Source: Flavobacteriaceae bacterium
GTDB lineage: Bacteria > Bacteroidota > Bacteroidia > Flavobacteriales > Weeksellaceae
Assembly (NCBI GenBank): GCA_018260565.1
Contig: JAGLAZ010000003.1
Span: forward strand, 41,540-105,539
Length of the DNA stretch: 64,000 bases
Reading direction: 5' to 3'
Positions 27,179-35,313 of the stretch are shown piece after piece. Positions within the stretch are counted from its first letter, which is position 1. Every line of letters starts with the position of its first letter. The notes under the pieces were generated by a model. The model worked only from the letters and a program-made list of their open reading frames with translations, made no database searches and was not told the DNA's origin. The position numbers and the translations under genes are program-made.

Positions 27179-28047
27179 AACTTATCATTCACGGAGGATT
27201 TTTTTCAGAGGCGGATCAGTCTAATGAAACTAAGATAGCTAAACAGACTGCCCTAAAAGAAATTTCACTAAAAGGGTTTCAAAAACTTAAAAATGGTGCA
27301 GCAGCAGTGGAAGTTGTGGTTTTTTGTGTTGAATTATTAGAAAATGATTCCTTATTTAATGCAGGATACGGCTCTCAAATCCAAAGTGATGGCAAAGTCA
27401 GGATGTCTGCCTCCCTTATGGATGGTGAAACTGAAAAGTTTTCTGGAGTTATTAATATTCAGGATATAGAACATCCTATTTCTATTGCCCAAGTGCTTCA
27501 AAAAGAAGACGATAGGGTTTTAGGTGGAGAAGGTGCAAACTTATATGCCAATGAAAAGACAGATTTAGGTAAATTTTTTGATCCAAGAACTGACTATCGA
27601 ATTGCTGATTATGAACATAAAAAAGAGGATCTATTAGCTAAAAATCATCAGGCCGGGAAGGGTACCGTGGGCTGTGTAGCATTGGATATTGAAGGCAAGC
27701 TTGCCGCTGCTACTAGCACAGGAGGCAAAGGTTTTGAATTGGTAGGCAGAATTTCAGATTCTGCAACCGTGGCAGGAAATTATGCAAATGAGCATTGTGC
27801 TGTGAGTTGCACTGGCGTAGGCGAAGATATTGTAAGCAATGCCACTGCAGCCAAAATAGTAACCCGTGTGAGTGATGGTTTCAGTTTAGAGAAAGCATTT
27901 GAGAAGACATTTTTAGAACTCAAAAAATACGACGGTTTTGCCGGTGCCATCGCCATAGATGCATCCGGAAACATATTCCACCATGACAGCCACCCGACTA
28001 TGGTCTGGGCAAGTGCAGATGAGGGAGGTATTTCTTGTTTCAACTAA
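27175..28047 (+). CDS. iaaA: Isoaspartyl peptidase/L-asparaginase (Ntn hydrolase)
   Basis: A 290-residue plant-type asparaginase that cuts itself to expose an N-terminal Thr. The cleavage site is Gly163-Thr164 in GKGTVGC, followed by the conserved TSTGGKG stretch. NAGYGS (about residues 62-67) binds substrate. Enzymes of this family split beta-Asp-Arg dipeptides into Asp and Arg, the last step of cyanophycin breakdown; the coupling to cphB supports that role here. It could also act on isoaspartyl peptides from damaged proteins. Confidence 0.94.
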   Translation: MKLIIHGGFFSEADQSNETKIAKQTALKEISLKGFQKLKNGAAAVEVVVFCVELLENDSLFNAGYGSQIQSDGKVRMSASLMDGETEKFSGVINIQDIEHPISIAQVLQKEDDRVLGGEGANLYANEKTDLGKFFDPRTDYRIADYEHKKEDLLAKNHQAGKGTVGCVALDIEGKLAAATSTGGKGFELVGRISDSATVAGNYANEHCAVSCTGVGEDIVSNATAAKIVTRVSDGFSLEKAFEKTFLELKKYDGFAGAIAIDASGNIFHHDSHPTMVWASADEGGISCFN

Positions 28048-28071
28048 AAAAGCTTGCCTATGAGGCAAGCT
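28045..28071 (-). terminator. Terminator facing the T9SS pseudogene
   Basis: AGCTTGCC/GGCAAGCT stem with a run of six T on the minus strand, just downstream of the T9SS gene and next to the iaaA stop. On the plus strand there is no T tract. Confidence 0.7.
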
Positions 28072-28092
28072 ATCGTGAAATAAGACCACAAT

Positions 28093-29906
28093 TTATTTTA
28101 CTATAAAACTCGAGTTATATATTTCCTTTTCCGGACTTTTTACCCGTATTAGATATTTTCCCGACGTAAGTTGATGGCTAAGATCCACCTCTACCTTTGG
28201 AGATGCAGGTAAATTTTGGGTGTAGATATTTCTACCTGACATATCCGTTTTATTTAATTTTAAGCCTATTTTATTGAGAGCCTTCCCTTCTAATGAAAAT
28301 TTCCCATCATTAGGATTATCATACAGTTTGATATCTGAATTATTTTGAGATTCATTTACGCCCAAACTGTTTGGGTTAAATTTTACCAAATATGAACTTG
28401 CACCATAACTTTGGGCAACGCATGTGGGGAATGCTGCATTTGGCGTGGTGATTCCCTCCGTAGCCGAGCCAGCTCCAAAAAGTATAAGCGATCCGTCATT
28501 CATAAATTGAGGAGACTGCCACACATGTGCTGCATTACTTACATAGCCGGCATTAGAGCCCCCATAATAGCTAATCCACTCCATAGCACCATCCGTACTC
28601 ATCATTCCGAAAAATGGATTTACATAGTTATCGGATGTGCCTACTGATGGTGGTACATCCTGATAAGCACCTGGTGTGGCAATATTATGTGAACTAAAAA
28701 CTTGAATACCCGTAAAGCATAATTTTCCGTTATGGAGACTAAGCCCTGCATTTCTAATCCCTCCTTCAGGATTTGGCGTTCCTATATAAGTGCTCCAAAC
28801 ACGCCGTCCTGTGGGAGAAAATTTAGACAAAAATAAGTCAGCATCCCCAGGCTTTTGTGGTTTATACGCTCCCAGTGTACCGAAATAACCTGAAGAGTTT
28901 TCATACCCATCAAAGCCTAAAATATACACCCCCTGATCATCTGCCTCTATACCACAGAATTCTACTCCATACTCCGTGGCATTTGGCCCTAAATAAGTTC
29001 CCCAATTTCTTTGCCCTGTATTGGCATTGAGCTGGGAAAGTATATAGTATGAAGGAGTAGAATCTTGGAAAGTCCCCTGCGTAACCATGATATTCTGAGA
29101 GGGATTCATAATATCCTGTATCCCTAAATAAATCTTATCCTGATACACAGTAAAATCCCCAATACCTCCTGGAAAATAGGTACCCCAAACTTTTTGCCCG
29201 CAACATTGAGCTTAACTAAAAATGGGCTGGGAGCATTATTTAGAGGATCGGTATGACTTTCCTGAATGGCCCTGGGACTTGCCAATCCCGGTACAGCTTC
29301 TGAATGCCTCCCCAAGATATACACATTTTGATTGTTATCCACTTTTACAATAGGTGTTGATACTGTTGAGTTATTTAAATTTAAATCATTAGTAGGGCAC
29401 GGTAGATAGGTTTTCCAGATTATATTTCCTCCGGGAGATTTTTTAACTAAAACATAAGTTCTATTAGTACTCCCGGCAGGATTTTGCAGCCACACATTAG
29501 CTGTTGACAGGCCGGGTGCTATACTTCCAAAATTTTGAAGATAATAGGTATTGCTCTCTGCATCCACTGCTACTATTTCCTCATTTTCTCCAAAATAAGG
29601 GCTGTTATACCCATTTAACAGTTGGCCAGAAAGTGAGTATTGAGCCTGTAAGAGAAGATCGTTTTGAGTGTAATCCGCAAAACTCTCCGTCACATATTGC
29701 TGGTAATACGGTATTCCCAATTCCGGATATTTATATATATCTTTTTTAAAAAAGAATTTATTGTTATCATTAGAAATAATCTTAAATTCATCACTAAGTG
29801 TATTTTTTACCCCACTCACATAGGTGGCCCATTCCCGGGTGTAGGGGAAGGTTTGGGAGAAAGCAGCAACAAATAATAAGGAAAATATGAAAATATAACT
29901 TTTCAT
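28093..29906 (-). pseudogene. Frameshifted T9SS-sorted secreted protein (beta-propeller-like)
   Basis: Two frames make one protein of about 604 residues. The N-terminal part has a signal peptide (MKSYIFIFSLLF, cleavage after FS near residue 17) and WGTY-like repeats. The C-terminal part (28093-29190) continues the repeats and ends with a type A T9SS sorting domain (KLYDNPNDGKFSL to YNSSFIVK). The frame changes at T5 (29191-29195), where the minus strand reads AAAAA; six A would give KKVWGTYFPGG. As written it makes only a truncated, unsorted protein of 260 residues. Confidence 0.8.
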
Positions 29907-29920
29907 TGTGCGCGCTTATT

Positions 29921-30471
29921 TTAATTATTGTAAAGTTGTAAAAAAGAGTAGCTCTCTGTACTACTTATTGTTATGGTAAACCATTCTGCTGATACAGGTG
30001 CTTCAGGTTCATAAAACGATGTAGGTCCAGTGGCAGCAGTAGATAGACCGCTAGACAAATTAAAGCCACCCGAAGGGATACTTTCATTCGTTCCCGGCAC
30101 TACCATTTGGAATTTTGATTGTGACCAGTCTGCAGTTAAGTTAATTGGAGCAGAATTATTTAAAAATTGTAGATTATAATAATTTAATATCTGCAACATT
30201 AAAGTGGCTGAATTTTTTAAATACCATTGAGGAAATTTACCATCTTTAACATGTCCAATTTTTTTGTGTCGTTAGGTTTAACAATAACCCATGACGGAGT
30301 AGGATTTAAGTCATAAGCAGTCATAACAAACGGATAATATGATGATATTCCATTTATCATCAGTTTAACTTGATATTCATAATCAGAATAATTGTTAATA
30401 ATAAGTTTTGATTTTTGCCCAAAAGATTGTATTGAAATCAAAATTCCAAGTAGTAATGTGAAATTTTTCAT
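29921..30471 (-). pseudogene. Frameshifted secreted protein, unknown
   Basis: Two frames join into about 183 residues. The start is a signal peptide (MKNFTLLLGILISIQSFGQ, cleavage near residue 19). The frame changes at a run of seven T (30259-30265; A7 on the coding strand): one more A gives TKKIGHVKDGKFPQWY, in frame with a downstream part rich in Ser, Thr and aromatic residues and ending FLQLYNN. I do not recognise the family. It begins 5 bases after the stop of the upstream lipoprotein gene, so the three genes at 28.1-30.8 kb may be one operon. Confidence 0.7.
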
Positions 30472-30476
30472 GATTA

Positions 30477-30848
30477 TTAGTTATTAGATGATAATGAATT
30501 TTGTTGAATTTTTAAAGCCCACACAACGATTGCAGTTGAGTTTCCACCGGTTTGCTTTTGAATTTGGTCTTCTGTATAACCTACAGATTTTATCACATGT
30601 AATGCAGATGGGACATGTGTGAATTTTCTTCTTTCGCTAAGCTCAGAAGAGTTAGAACACAGTTCTTCCTCGTTCTTCCTGTTTTCTTTACAGCCAAGAT
30701 TTTTAAAAGCTTTATTAAATTCTGCTAAAGCTTCAAATTTATCTTGTTCTTTTGCATCATATCCGAGTCTTTCGGATTGGCAGGACTGAAATCCTATGAT
30801 AAGGAGAAGTTCTAAAATAATATTCGTCTTCTTAAAAAAGTATTTAAT
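30477..30848 (-). CDS. Small lipoprotein with an ATT start codon
   Basis: An open frame of 123 codons from 30848. It starts ATT-AAA-TAC-TTT-TTT and encodes a signal with lipobox FQSC (Cys at about residue 22), then a charged helical part with GCKENRKNEEELC and QKQTGGNSTAIVVW. No ATG, GTG or TTG precedes the lipobox, so either ATT is used or the start codon has been lost. A TATTTTTG promoter element lies 22 bases upstream. The neighbours are broken genes, so decay is possible. Function unknown. Confidence 0.5.
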   Translation of the reverse strand: MKYFFKKTNIILELLLIIGFQSCQSERLGYDAKEQDKFEALAEFNKAFKNLGCKENRKNEEELCSNSSELSERRKFTHVPSALHVIKSVGYTEDQIQKQTGGNSTAIVVWALKIQQNSLSSNN

Positions 30849-30870
30849 GTGTAAAAATATAAATTTTTTA

Positions 30871-30878
30871 CAAAAATA
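30871..30878 (-). promoter_or_regulatory. -7 promoter element before the ATT-start lipoprotein
   Basis: TATTTTTG on the minus strand matches TAnnTTTG, 22 bases from the ATT start, as expected for an active promoter of the 30.8-28.1 kb gene set. Confidence 0.55.
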
Positions 30879-30961
30879 GTAAAACTAAAAAATATTTTAC
30901 ATAAAATTTTTAAAATTAGGAAAATTTTCTAAGTACTTAAACTTGGTAATGGATATTTAAA

Positions 30962-30995
30962 TAAAAAAATCACCCCCTCAAATGTGAGTGATTCA
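30962..30995 (-). terminator. Terminator after the barrel pseudogene
   Basis: Minus-strand hairpin: AATCA/TGATT and CTCA/TGAG stems with a bulge of four G opposite nothing, then seven T. It fits transcription ending after the pseudogene. Confidence 0.55.
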
Positions 30996-31019
30996 GAAAC
31001 ATTAAATATAAATTAGGTA

Positions 31020-31583
31020 TTAGTTGCCTAAAGGAATATTGTAAGAAATTCTAGCTCCTATATAACCCAATTTGTAGGTCTGGTTGCCGATTATCCCTTC
31101 ATCTCCGTTAGTAAATACTTTTTGATATTGCACGCTGAAATTCCAGATTTTATCATGGTATCCTATTTCAGGCTTGATGTATAACCCACCTGTAGGTCGT
31201 GCAGCAGATGCTACATTTTATGCTACTTTTTCATCTCCTGTGATGAAGCCATAGCTTAAATCGGTACCGAAGATATTTTCGGTTACTTTAAGATAAAATC
31301 GGATCATCCCAGCTAATGGTACTAAACCTGCACCGTTATTCTTTAATATACCATTATCTTTTCCGGATTAAATGGTACATCCAGTTTTTAATCCTTTACC
31401 CAAACCTGGTTTTTAAAATACTGGTACGCAATATCACCATCTACAACTCTGGAAAAATGATCAAATCAGGCAGCAGCACCATCATGAATCCCTATCTTTA
31501 ATATGTTTTTCATTCCAAGTTTTTGCGCATTTGCAGAAATAGAAAATTCTGTGAATGCCAGTAGCAATTGAAGTAATCTTCAT
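31020..31583 (-). pseudogene. Degenerate outer-membrane beta-barrel protein
   Basis: On the minus strand one frame reads a signal peptide (LLQLLLAFTEFSISANAQ) and, at the end, a barrel-like C-terminus with YKLGYIGARISYNIPLGN. It is interrupted by a frame error right after the ATG (one A missing), in-frame stops (TGA and TAA in the first third, TAA before NVASAARP) and at least one more frame change in the middle. It is too damaged to be a sequencing slip. The exact family is unknown; alternating hydrophobic strands point to a small porin-like protein. Confidence 0.75.
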
Positions 31584-31692
31584 TTTTTTCAATTTTCAGG
31601 ATTACTTGGCAATTTCGTGGCAAAATAAAATTCTCTAATTTTTTTAGAAGAAAAACGATTCTGAGCATAGTTTTTTAAATTTTAAGTTTCTG
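31584..31692. other. AT-rich non-coding stretch upstream of the pseudogene
   Basis: No open frame or clear site; probably decayed upstream sequence of the barrel gene. Confidence 0.4.
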
Positions 31693-31731
31693 TTTCGTAT
31701 TTGCGAGGAGGCAACGATGAATCAATCTCTT
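31693..31731. repeat. Interspersed-repeat relic
   Basis: The stretch with TTGCGAGGAGG, CAACGATGA and ATCAATCTC resembles a short repeat seen in many bacterial genomes around CGTCATTGCGAGGAGG. Only one copy is in this window, so the repeat status rests on resemblance. Confidence 0.4.
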
Positions 31732-31749
31732 TTTTGAGTTTTTTATTTT

Positions 31750-31810
31750 AAGTGTTAAGTTGTAATTTATTCTAATTGCATAGCAAATTAACATTCAATA
31801 CTTAACACTT
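31750..31810. repeat. 11-bp inverted repeat with an extra tandem unit
   Basis: AAGTGTTAAGT (31750-31760) and its exact complement ACTTAACACTT (31800-31810) enclose 39 bases; the right arm is followed by a second partial unit AACACTT. It may be the ends of a small non-autonomous repeat. Confidence 0.5.
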
Positions 31811-31828
31811 AACACTTCAGAAATCCTC

Positions 31829-31860
31829 ACCCCACACCCCTTTCCTTTGGAGAGGGGTCT
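31829..31860. repeat. REP-like hairpin sequence
   Basis: CACCCCACACCCCT followed by TTCCTTTGGAGAGGGGT. It folds as CCCCTTTCC/GGAGAGGGG around TTT and resembles common short dispersed repeats of Bacteroidota genomes. One copy here. Confidence 0.45.
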
Positions 31861-31930
31861 CCAAATGATCGTTTTAGATTTTCTTAAACCGTGAATCTTT
31901 CTTCTTTTTTATCAATACTTTTTTTGTGGT

Positions 31931-32034
31931 GCAGCCCGGCCTGAGTGGAGCTCTTTTTTTCGTGGGGGCGGGATTCGGCATTGCCTCAGTCGCCCCCACG
32001 AAAAAAAAGCGGGAACGGAGGACGGAATAGCTGC
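31931..32034. repeat. GC-rich element with a perfect 17-bp inverted repeat
   Basis: A 104-base GC-rich block in AT-rich surroundings. The outer ends are GCAGC and GCTGC. Inside, a perfect 17-bp inverted repeat (T7 plus CGTGGGGGCG at 31954-31970, CGCCCCCACG plus A7 at 31991-32007) encloses a 20-base loop. The T tract lies on the 5' arm, so it is not a normal terminator on either strand. It looks like a short dispersed or miniature mobile element. Confidence 0.6.
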
Positions 32035-32064
32035 CAAAAAAATCTGCCTCGTATAAGGCAGATT
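32035..32064 (-). terminator. Terminator of pnp
   Basis: AATCTGCC/GGCAGATT stem followed by seven T on the minus strand, right after the pnp stop. Confidence 0.85.
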
Positions 32065-32070
32065 GATAAT

Positions 32071-34248
32071 TTAGTGTTGTTCTGATGTGGAATGATTCTC
32101 GCCGGATGGTGCCGAATTTTCTTGGCGATCTGGTCTTGGTAAAAGGACTTTTCTGGAGAGTTTCATTTTCTTGCGATTATCATAACCCATGAATTTTACT
32201 TCCACGATATCACCTTCCTGGTAAGGTACGGTATCCAGACGCTTCCAGTCGATTTCAGAAATATGAAGTAGACCGTCAGTTCCTTTTTTCAGTTCCACGA
32301 AAGCTCCGAAATCCATTACTTTCACTACTTTTCCTTGGTACACATCTCCAACTACTGGTACGAATGCAATATCTTGGATTTTCGCTATGGCGTTATTGAT
32401 TTTTTCTCTGTCCGTACCGGAAATTTCAATTTTACCGATTTCACCTTTTTCTTCAATGGTAATTGTGGTTTCGGTATCCTTTTGAAGCTGCTGGATAATT
32501 TTTCCACCAGGCCCGATAACTGCACCAATAAAGTCTTTTGGAATCTCCATCATGACCATTTTAGGAGCGTGTGGCTTCACATCTTCGCGAGGTGAAGAAA
32601 GGGCTTGTTTCATTTCGTTTAAGATATACAGACGCCCATCTTTGGCTTGCATAAGGGCTTTTTCCATGATATCCATGCTGAGTCCTTGGATTTTAATATC
32701 CATTTGGCATGCCGTTATACCTTGTTCAGTTCCAGTAACTTTAAAGTCCATATCTCCCAAGTGATCTTCATCTCCAAGGATATCGGAAAGCACTTGCCAT
32801 GTCCCTGAAGCAGGATCGGTAATTAATCCCATTGCAATTCCAGAAACGGGGCGTTCCATCTTTACTCCGGCATCCATAAGTGCAAGTGTTCCGGCACATA
32901 CTGTTGCCATAGAGCTGGAACCATTACTTTCTAAAACATCTGAAACTACTCTGATAGTGTAGGGATTCTCTTGTGGAATCATTACTTTAAGTGCTCTTTG
33001 CGCAAGGTTTCCGTGACCTACCTCTCTCCTACTTGTCCCACGCAAAGGTCTTGCCTCACCGGTAGAGAATGGGGGGAAATTATAATGTAAATAGAATTTC
33101 TCTTCTTCCTGGGTAATGACACTATCAATTCTATTGGCATCCAATAATGATCCTAAAGTAACAGATGTTAAGGATTGTGTTTCTCCTCTAGTAAATACAG
33201 CGGAACCATGAGCGCCTGGTAAATAGTCTACCTCACACCATATAGGGCGAATTTCGTTATTTTTTCTGCCATCTAACCGGATGTTTTCTTCTAATATTAG
33301 TTTTCTTACTGCGTCTTTTTGAACATCATGAAAATAATCCTTAGTTAAAGATTCAATTTCCGCACGCTCTGTTTCTTCATATTGAGATAGAAAATTTTCT
33401 ACCACTTCTTTAAAAGCTGAGGAACGATCTGCTTTGCTACTAGCAGCTTTAGCAATTTCGTAGTATTGATTACCAGCAAAAGATTTTACCTTTTCGCGAA
33501 GTTCCTCATTATGAAATTCGTGTTGGTAAGTTCTTTTAACTAAAGATTTATCAATTTTTTGAGCTAAATTTTGCTGAGCTTGGACTTGAACTTTGATAGC
33601 ATCATGAGCAAATGTAATAGCAGAAAGCATTTCTTGCTCAGAGATTTCTTTCATTTCACCTTCTACCATAACAATAGAATCTGCTGTGGCTCCTACCATA
33701 ATATCCAGCTCCACACCATCGCGAAGATTCTCAAAACTTGGATTAATAATATATTGTCCAAACTGTTTTACCACCCTTACTTCTGAGAAAGGCCCATTAA
33801 AAGGAATGTCTGTAATAGATAAAGCCGCAGAAGCTGCCAAGCCTGCTAAAGAATCAGGATTAATGCTTTTATCATAGGAAATAAGTGATATCATTACTTG
33901 AACTTCAGCATGAAAATCACTTGGAAATAATGGGCGTATTACACGATCTACCAATCGCATGATAAGGACTTCATCATCTGATGGTTTAGCCTCCCTCCTA
34001 AAGAAGTTTCCAGGAATTCTTCCTGCGGACCCAAATTTTTCCCGGTAATCTACTGTAAGTGGAAGAAAATCAACGCCTGGATTTGCATCCTTAGCAGCCA
34101 CTACCGTGGCAAGAAGCATCGTGCCGCCACATGTTACTACCACTGCACCATCTGCAAGTTTGGCAAGTTTTCCAGTTTCTAAAATGACCTCCCGGCCGTC
34201 TGGAAGATTGAATTTTTCAATGATCGGTGTTGGTATATTCATACGCAT
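32071..34248 (-). CDS. pnp: Polynucleotide phosphorylase
   Basis: PNPase (725 residues) degrades RNA 3'-5' with phosphate and can add tails. Two RNase PH domains (about 1-235 and 320-555), an all-helical linker, a KH domain with [13 protein letters not shown] (near residue 578) and an S1 domain (about 635-705, [18 protein letters not shown]) are present in the normal order. Met3 (34242) may be the true start. It lies downstream of rpsO, with a terminator-like hairpin between them and its own -7 element. Confidence 0.96.
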   Translation of the reverse strand: MRMNIPTPIIEKFNLPDGREVILETGKLAKLADGAVVVTCGGTMLLATVVAAKDANPGVDFLPLTVDYREKFGSAGRIPGNFFRREAKPSDDEVLIMRLVDRVIRPLFPSDFHAEVQVMISLISYDKSINPDSLAGLAASAALSITDIPFNGPFSEVRVVKQFGQYIINPSFENLRDGVELDIMVGATADSIVMVEGEMKEISEQEMLSAITFAHDAIKVQVQAQQNLAQKIDKSLVKRTYQHEFHNEELREKVKSFAGNQYYEIAKAASSKADRSSAFKEVVENFLSQYEETERAEIESLTKDYFHDVQKDAVRKLILEENIRLDGRKNNEIRPIWCEVDYLPGAHGSAVFTRGETQSLTSVTLGSLLDANRIDSVITQEEEKFYLHYNFPPFSTGEARPLRGTSRREVGHGNLAQRALKVMIPQENPYTIRVVSDVLESNGSSSMATVCAGTLALMDAGVKMERPVSGIAMGLITDPASGTWQVLSDILGDEDHLGDMDFKVTGTEQGITACQMDIKIQGLSMDIMEKALMQAKDGRLYILNEMKQALSSPREDVKPHAPKMVMMEIPKDFIGAVIGPGGKIIQQLQKDTETTITIEEKGEIGKIEISGTDREKINNAIAKIQDIAFVPVVGDVYQGKVVKVMDFGAFVELKKGTDGLLHISEIDWKRLDTVPYQEGDIVEVKFMGYDNRKKMKLSRKVLLPRPDRQENSAPSGENHSTSEQH

Positions 34249-34288
34249 ATCTCCCCGAATTAGGAGATTATTTTTAATTAATTTAAAG

Positions 34289-34296
34289 CAAAGATA
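34289..34296 (-). promoter_or_regulatory. -7 promoter element of pnp
   Basis: TATCTTTG on the minus strand, a full match to TAnnTTTG, 40 bases upstream of the pnp start region. Confidence 0.65.
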
Positions 34297-34303
34297 AAAA
34301 ATT

Positions 34304-34339
34304 AAAAAAAGCCATTTCCGATATGAAATGGCTTTTTTA
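34304..34339. terminator. Hairpin terminator between rpsO and pnp
   Basis: GCCATTT/AAATGGC stem with seven A on one side and six T on the other; works on both strands, mainly for rpsO. Confidence 0.8.
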
Positions 34340-34350
34340 TTTGAGAAGAT

Positions 34351-34620
34351 TTATTTTCTTAAACCTAATTCTTTAATGATATTTCTGTAACGTTCTATAT
34401 CTTTATTTTTCATGTAATCTAAAAGAGCTTTACGCTTACCAACTAGTTTTACAAGAGATTTTTCTGTTACAAAATCTTTATGATTTTTTTTAAGATGATC
34501 CGACAGATGATTAATTCTGTGAGTAAAAAGGGCTACCTGCCCTTCTGCGCTTCCGGTATCAGCTTCTGATTTACCGTGCTGAGCAAAAATTTCAGCTTTT
34601 TTTTCCTTTGTTAGGTACAT
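34351..34620 (-). CDS. rpsO: 30S ribosomal protein uS15
   Basis: uS15 (89 residues) binds 16S rRNA and the S6/S18 platform. Motifs DTGSAEGQVALFTHRINHL (about residues 21-39) and LVGKRKALLDYMK are diagnostic. The rpsO-pnp order is conserved in many bacteria. Confidence 0.96.
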   Translation of the reverse strand: MYLTKEKKAEIFAQHGKSEADTGSAEGQVALFTHRINHLSDHLKKNHKDFVTEKSLVKLVGKRKALLDYMKNKDIERYRNIIKELGLRK

Positions 34621-34655
34621 GCCAATATTATTTAATGATTCTTATGTAGCGGATG

Positions 34656-34663
34656 CAAATGTA
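34656..34663 (-). promoter_or_regulatory. -7 promoter element of rpsO
   Basis: TACATTTG on the minus strand, 35 bases before the rpsO ATG. Confidence 0.6.
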
Positions 34664-34721
34664 TGAAATTTATTTCAATAATTTAGTAAAAATTAAATTA
34701 TTTAAAGAAGTCATTTGGTTG

Positions 34722-34729
34722 TAAATTTG
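34722..34729 (+). promoter_or_regulatory. -7 promoter element of the secreted-protein gene
   Basis: TAAATTTG, 26 bases upstream of the ATG at 34756. Favours that ATG over an earlier TTG. Confidence 0.55.
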
Positions 34730-34755
34730 ATACATTGAAATCACTTTATATTTTT

Positions 34756-35313
34756 ATGCCCATTCGCAGTTTTCTATTGATATTAATATGTACTGGATTA
34801 GGGGCATCAGCACAAAGAAATATTGTGGTTTTTTCAGCCAATATCCATCCAGAACTGGAGGAAGTGAAAGATGTTACCAATGCTGCTATCTTAAATGCAG
34901 TAAAGATGATCCTTTTAAGAGACCGTACTGGCCAAGCTTTTACAATACAGAATAATATTGAAAGTCACTTATCCGACATTCCTATATTCTGCGAAAACAA
35001 CGCAGCATATCTAGCTATTGTACCTCATGTTACCTACTTTAAAGTAGGATTTGGAAGGTATATCTTAAGCAATCAAGTTCAAATAAGTTTGGATCTATAT
35101 AATGCCAATGGAAATTTAATCCATTCTTCCCATTATGATACGCTGAAGCGAAATATTCGTATTGTAGGAAATACTCATAATTCATTAAAAATGGCTGCTA
35201 AAGGGGTTATGAAAGATGCTATAAAATATTTAGATAATAATCCAAATTTTAATAGGACGGCATCTCATGAAGAGCATACCCAGGTTTATAACCAAACATC
35301 CCGCGTTCTTTAA
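34756..35313 (+). CDS. Secreted protein of unknown function
   Basis: A 185-residue protein with a signal peptide (MPIRSFLLILICTG, cleavage after SAQ near residue 20). The mature part has alternating beta strands (NIVVFSAN, YLAIVPHVTYF, VQISLDLYN) and a C-terminal helix (LKMAAKGVMKDAIKYL). This pattern resembles periplasmic proteins with a TolB/LpoB-like alpha-beta fold, but I see no diagnostic motif. The last 65 bases overlap the 3' end of the convergent gene. A TTG 21 bases upstream is a weaker start. Confidence 0.7.
   Translation: MPIRSFLLILICTGLGASAQRNIVVFSANIHPELEEVKDVTNAAILNAVKMILLRDRTGQAFTIQNNIESHLSDIPIFCENNAAYLAIVPHVTYFKVGFGRYILSNQVQISLDLYNANGNLIHSSHYDTLKRNIRIVGNTHNSLKMAAKGVMKDAIKYLDNNPNFNRTASHEEHTQVYNQTSRVL

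Noticed and set aside
31020..31583. Recoding of in-frame TGA in the barrel gene
   Set aside because: TAA stops and frame errors are also present, so simple decay explains it.
31931..32034. Reading the GC-rich inverted repeat as a transcription terminator
   Set aside because: The T tract is on the 5' side and the A tract on the 3' side of the stem on both strands, the opposite of what a terminator needs.
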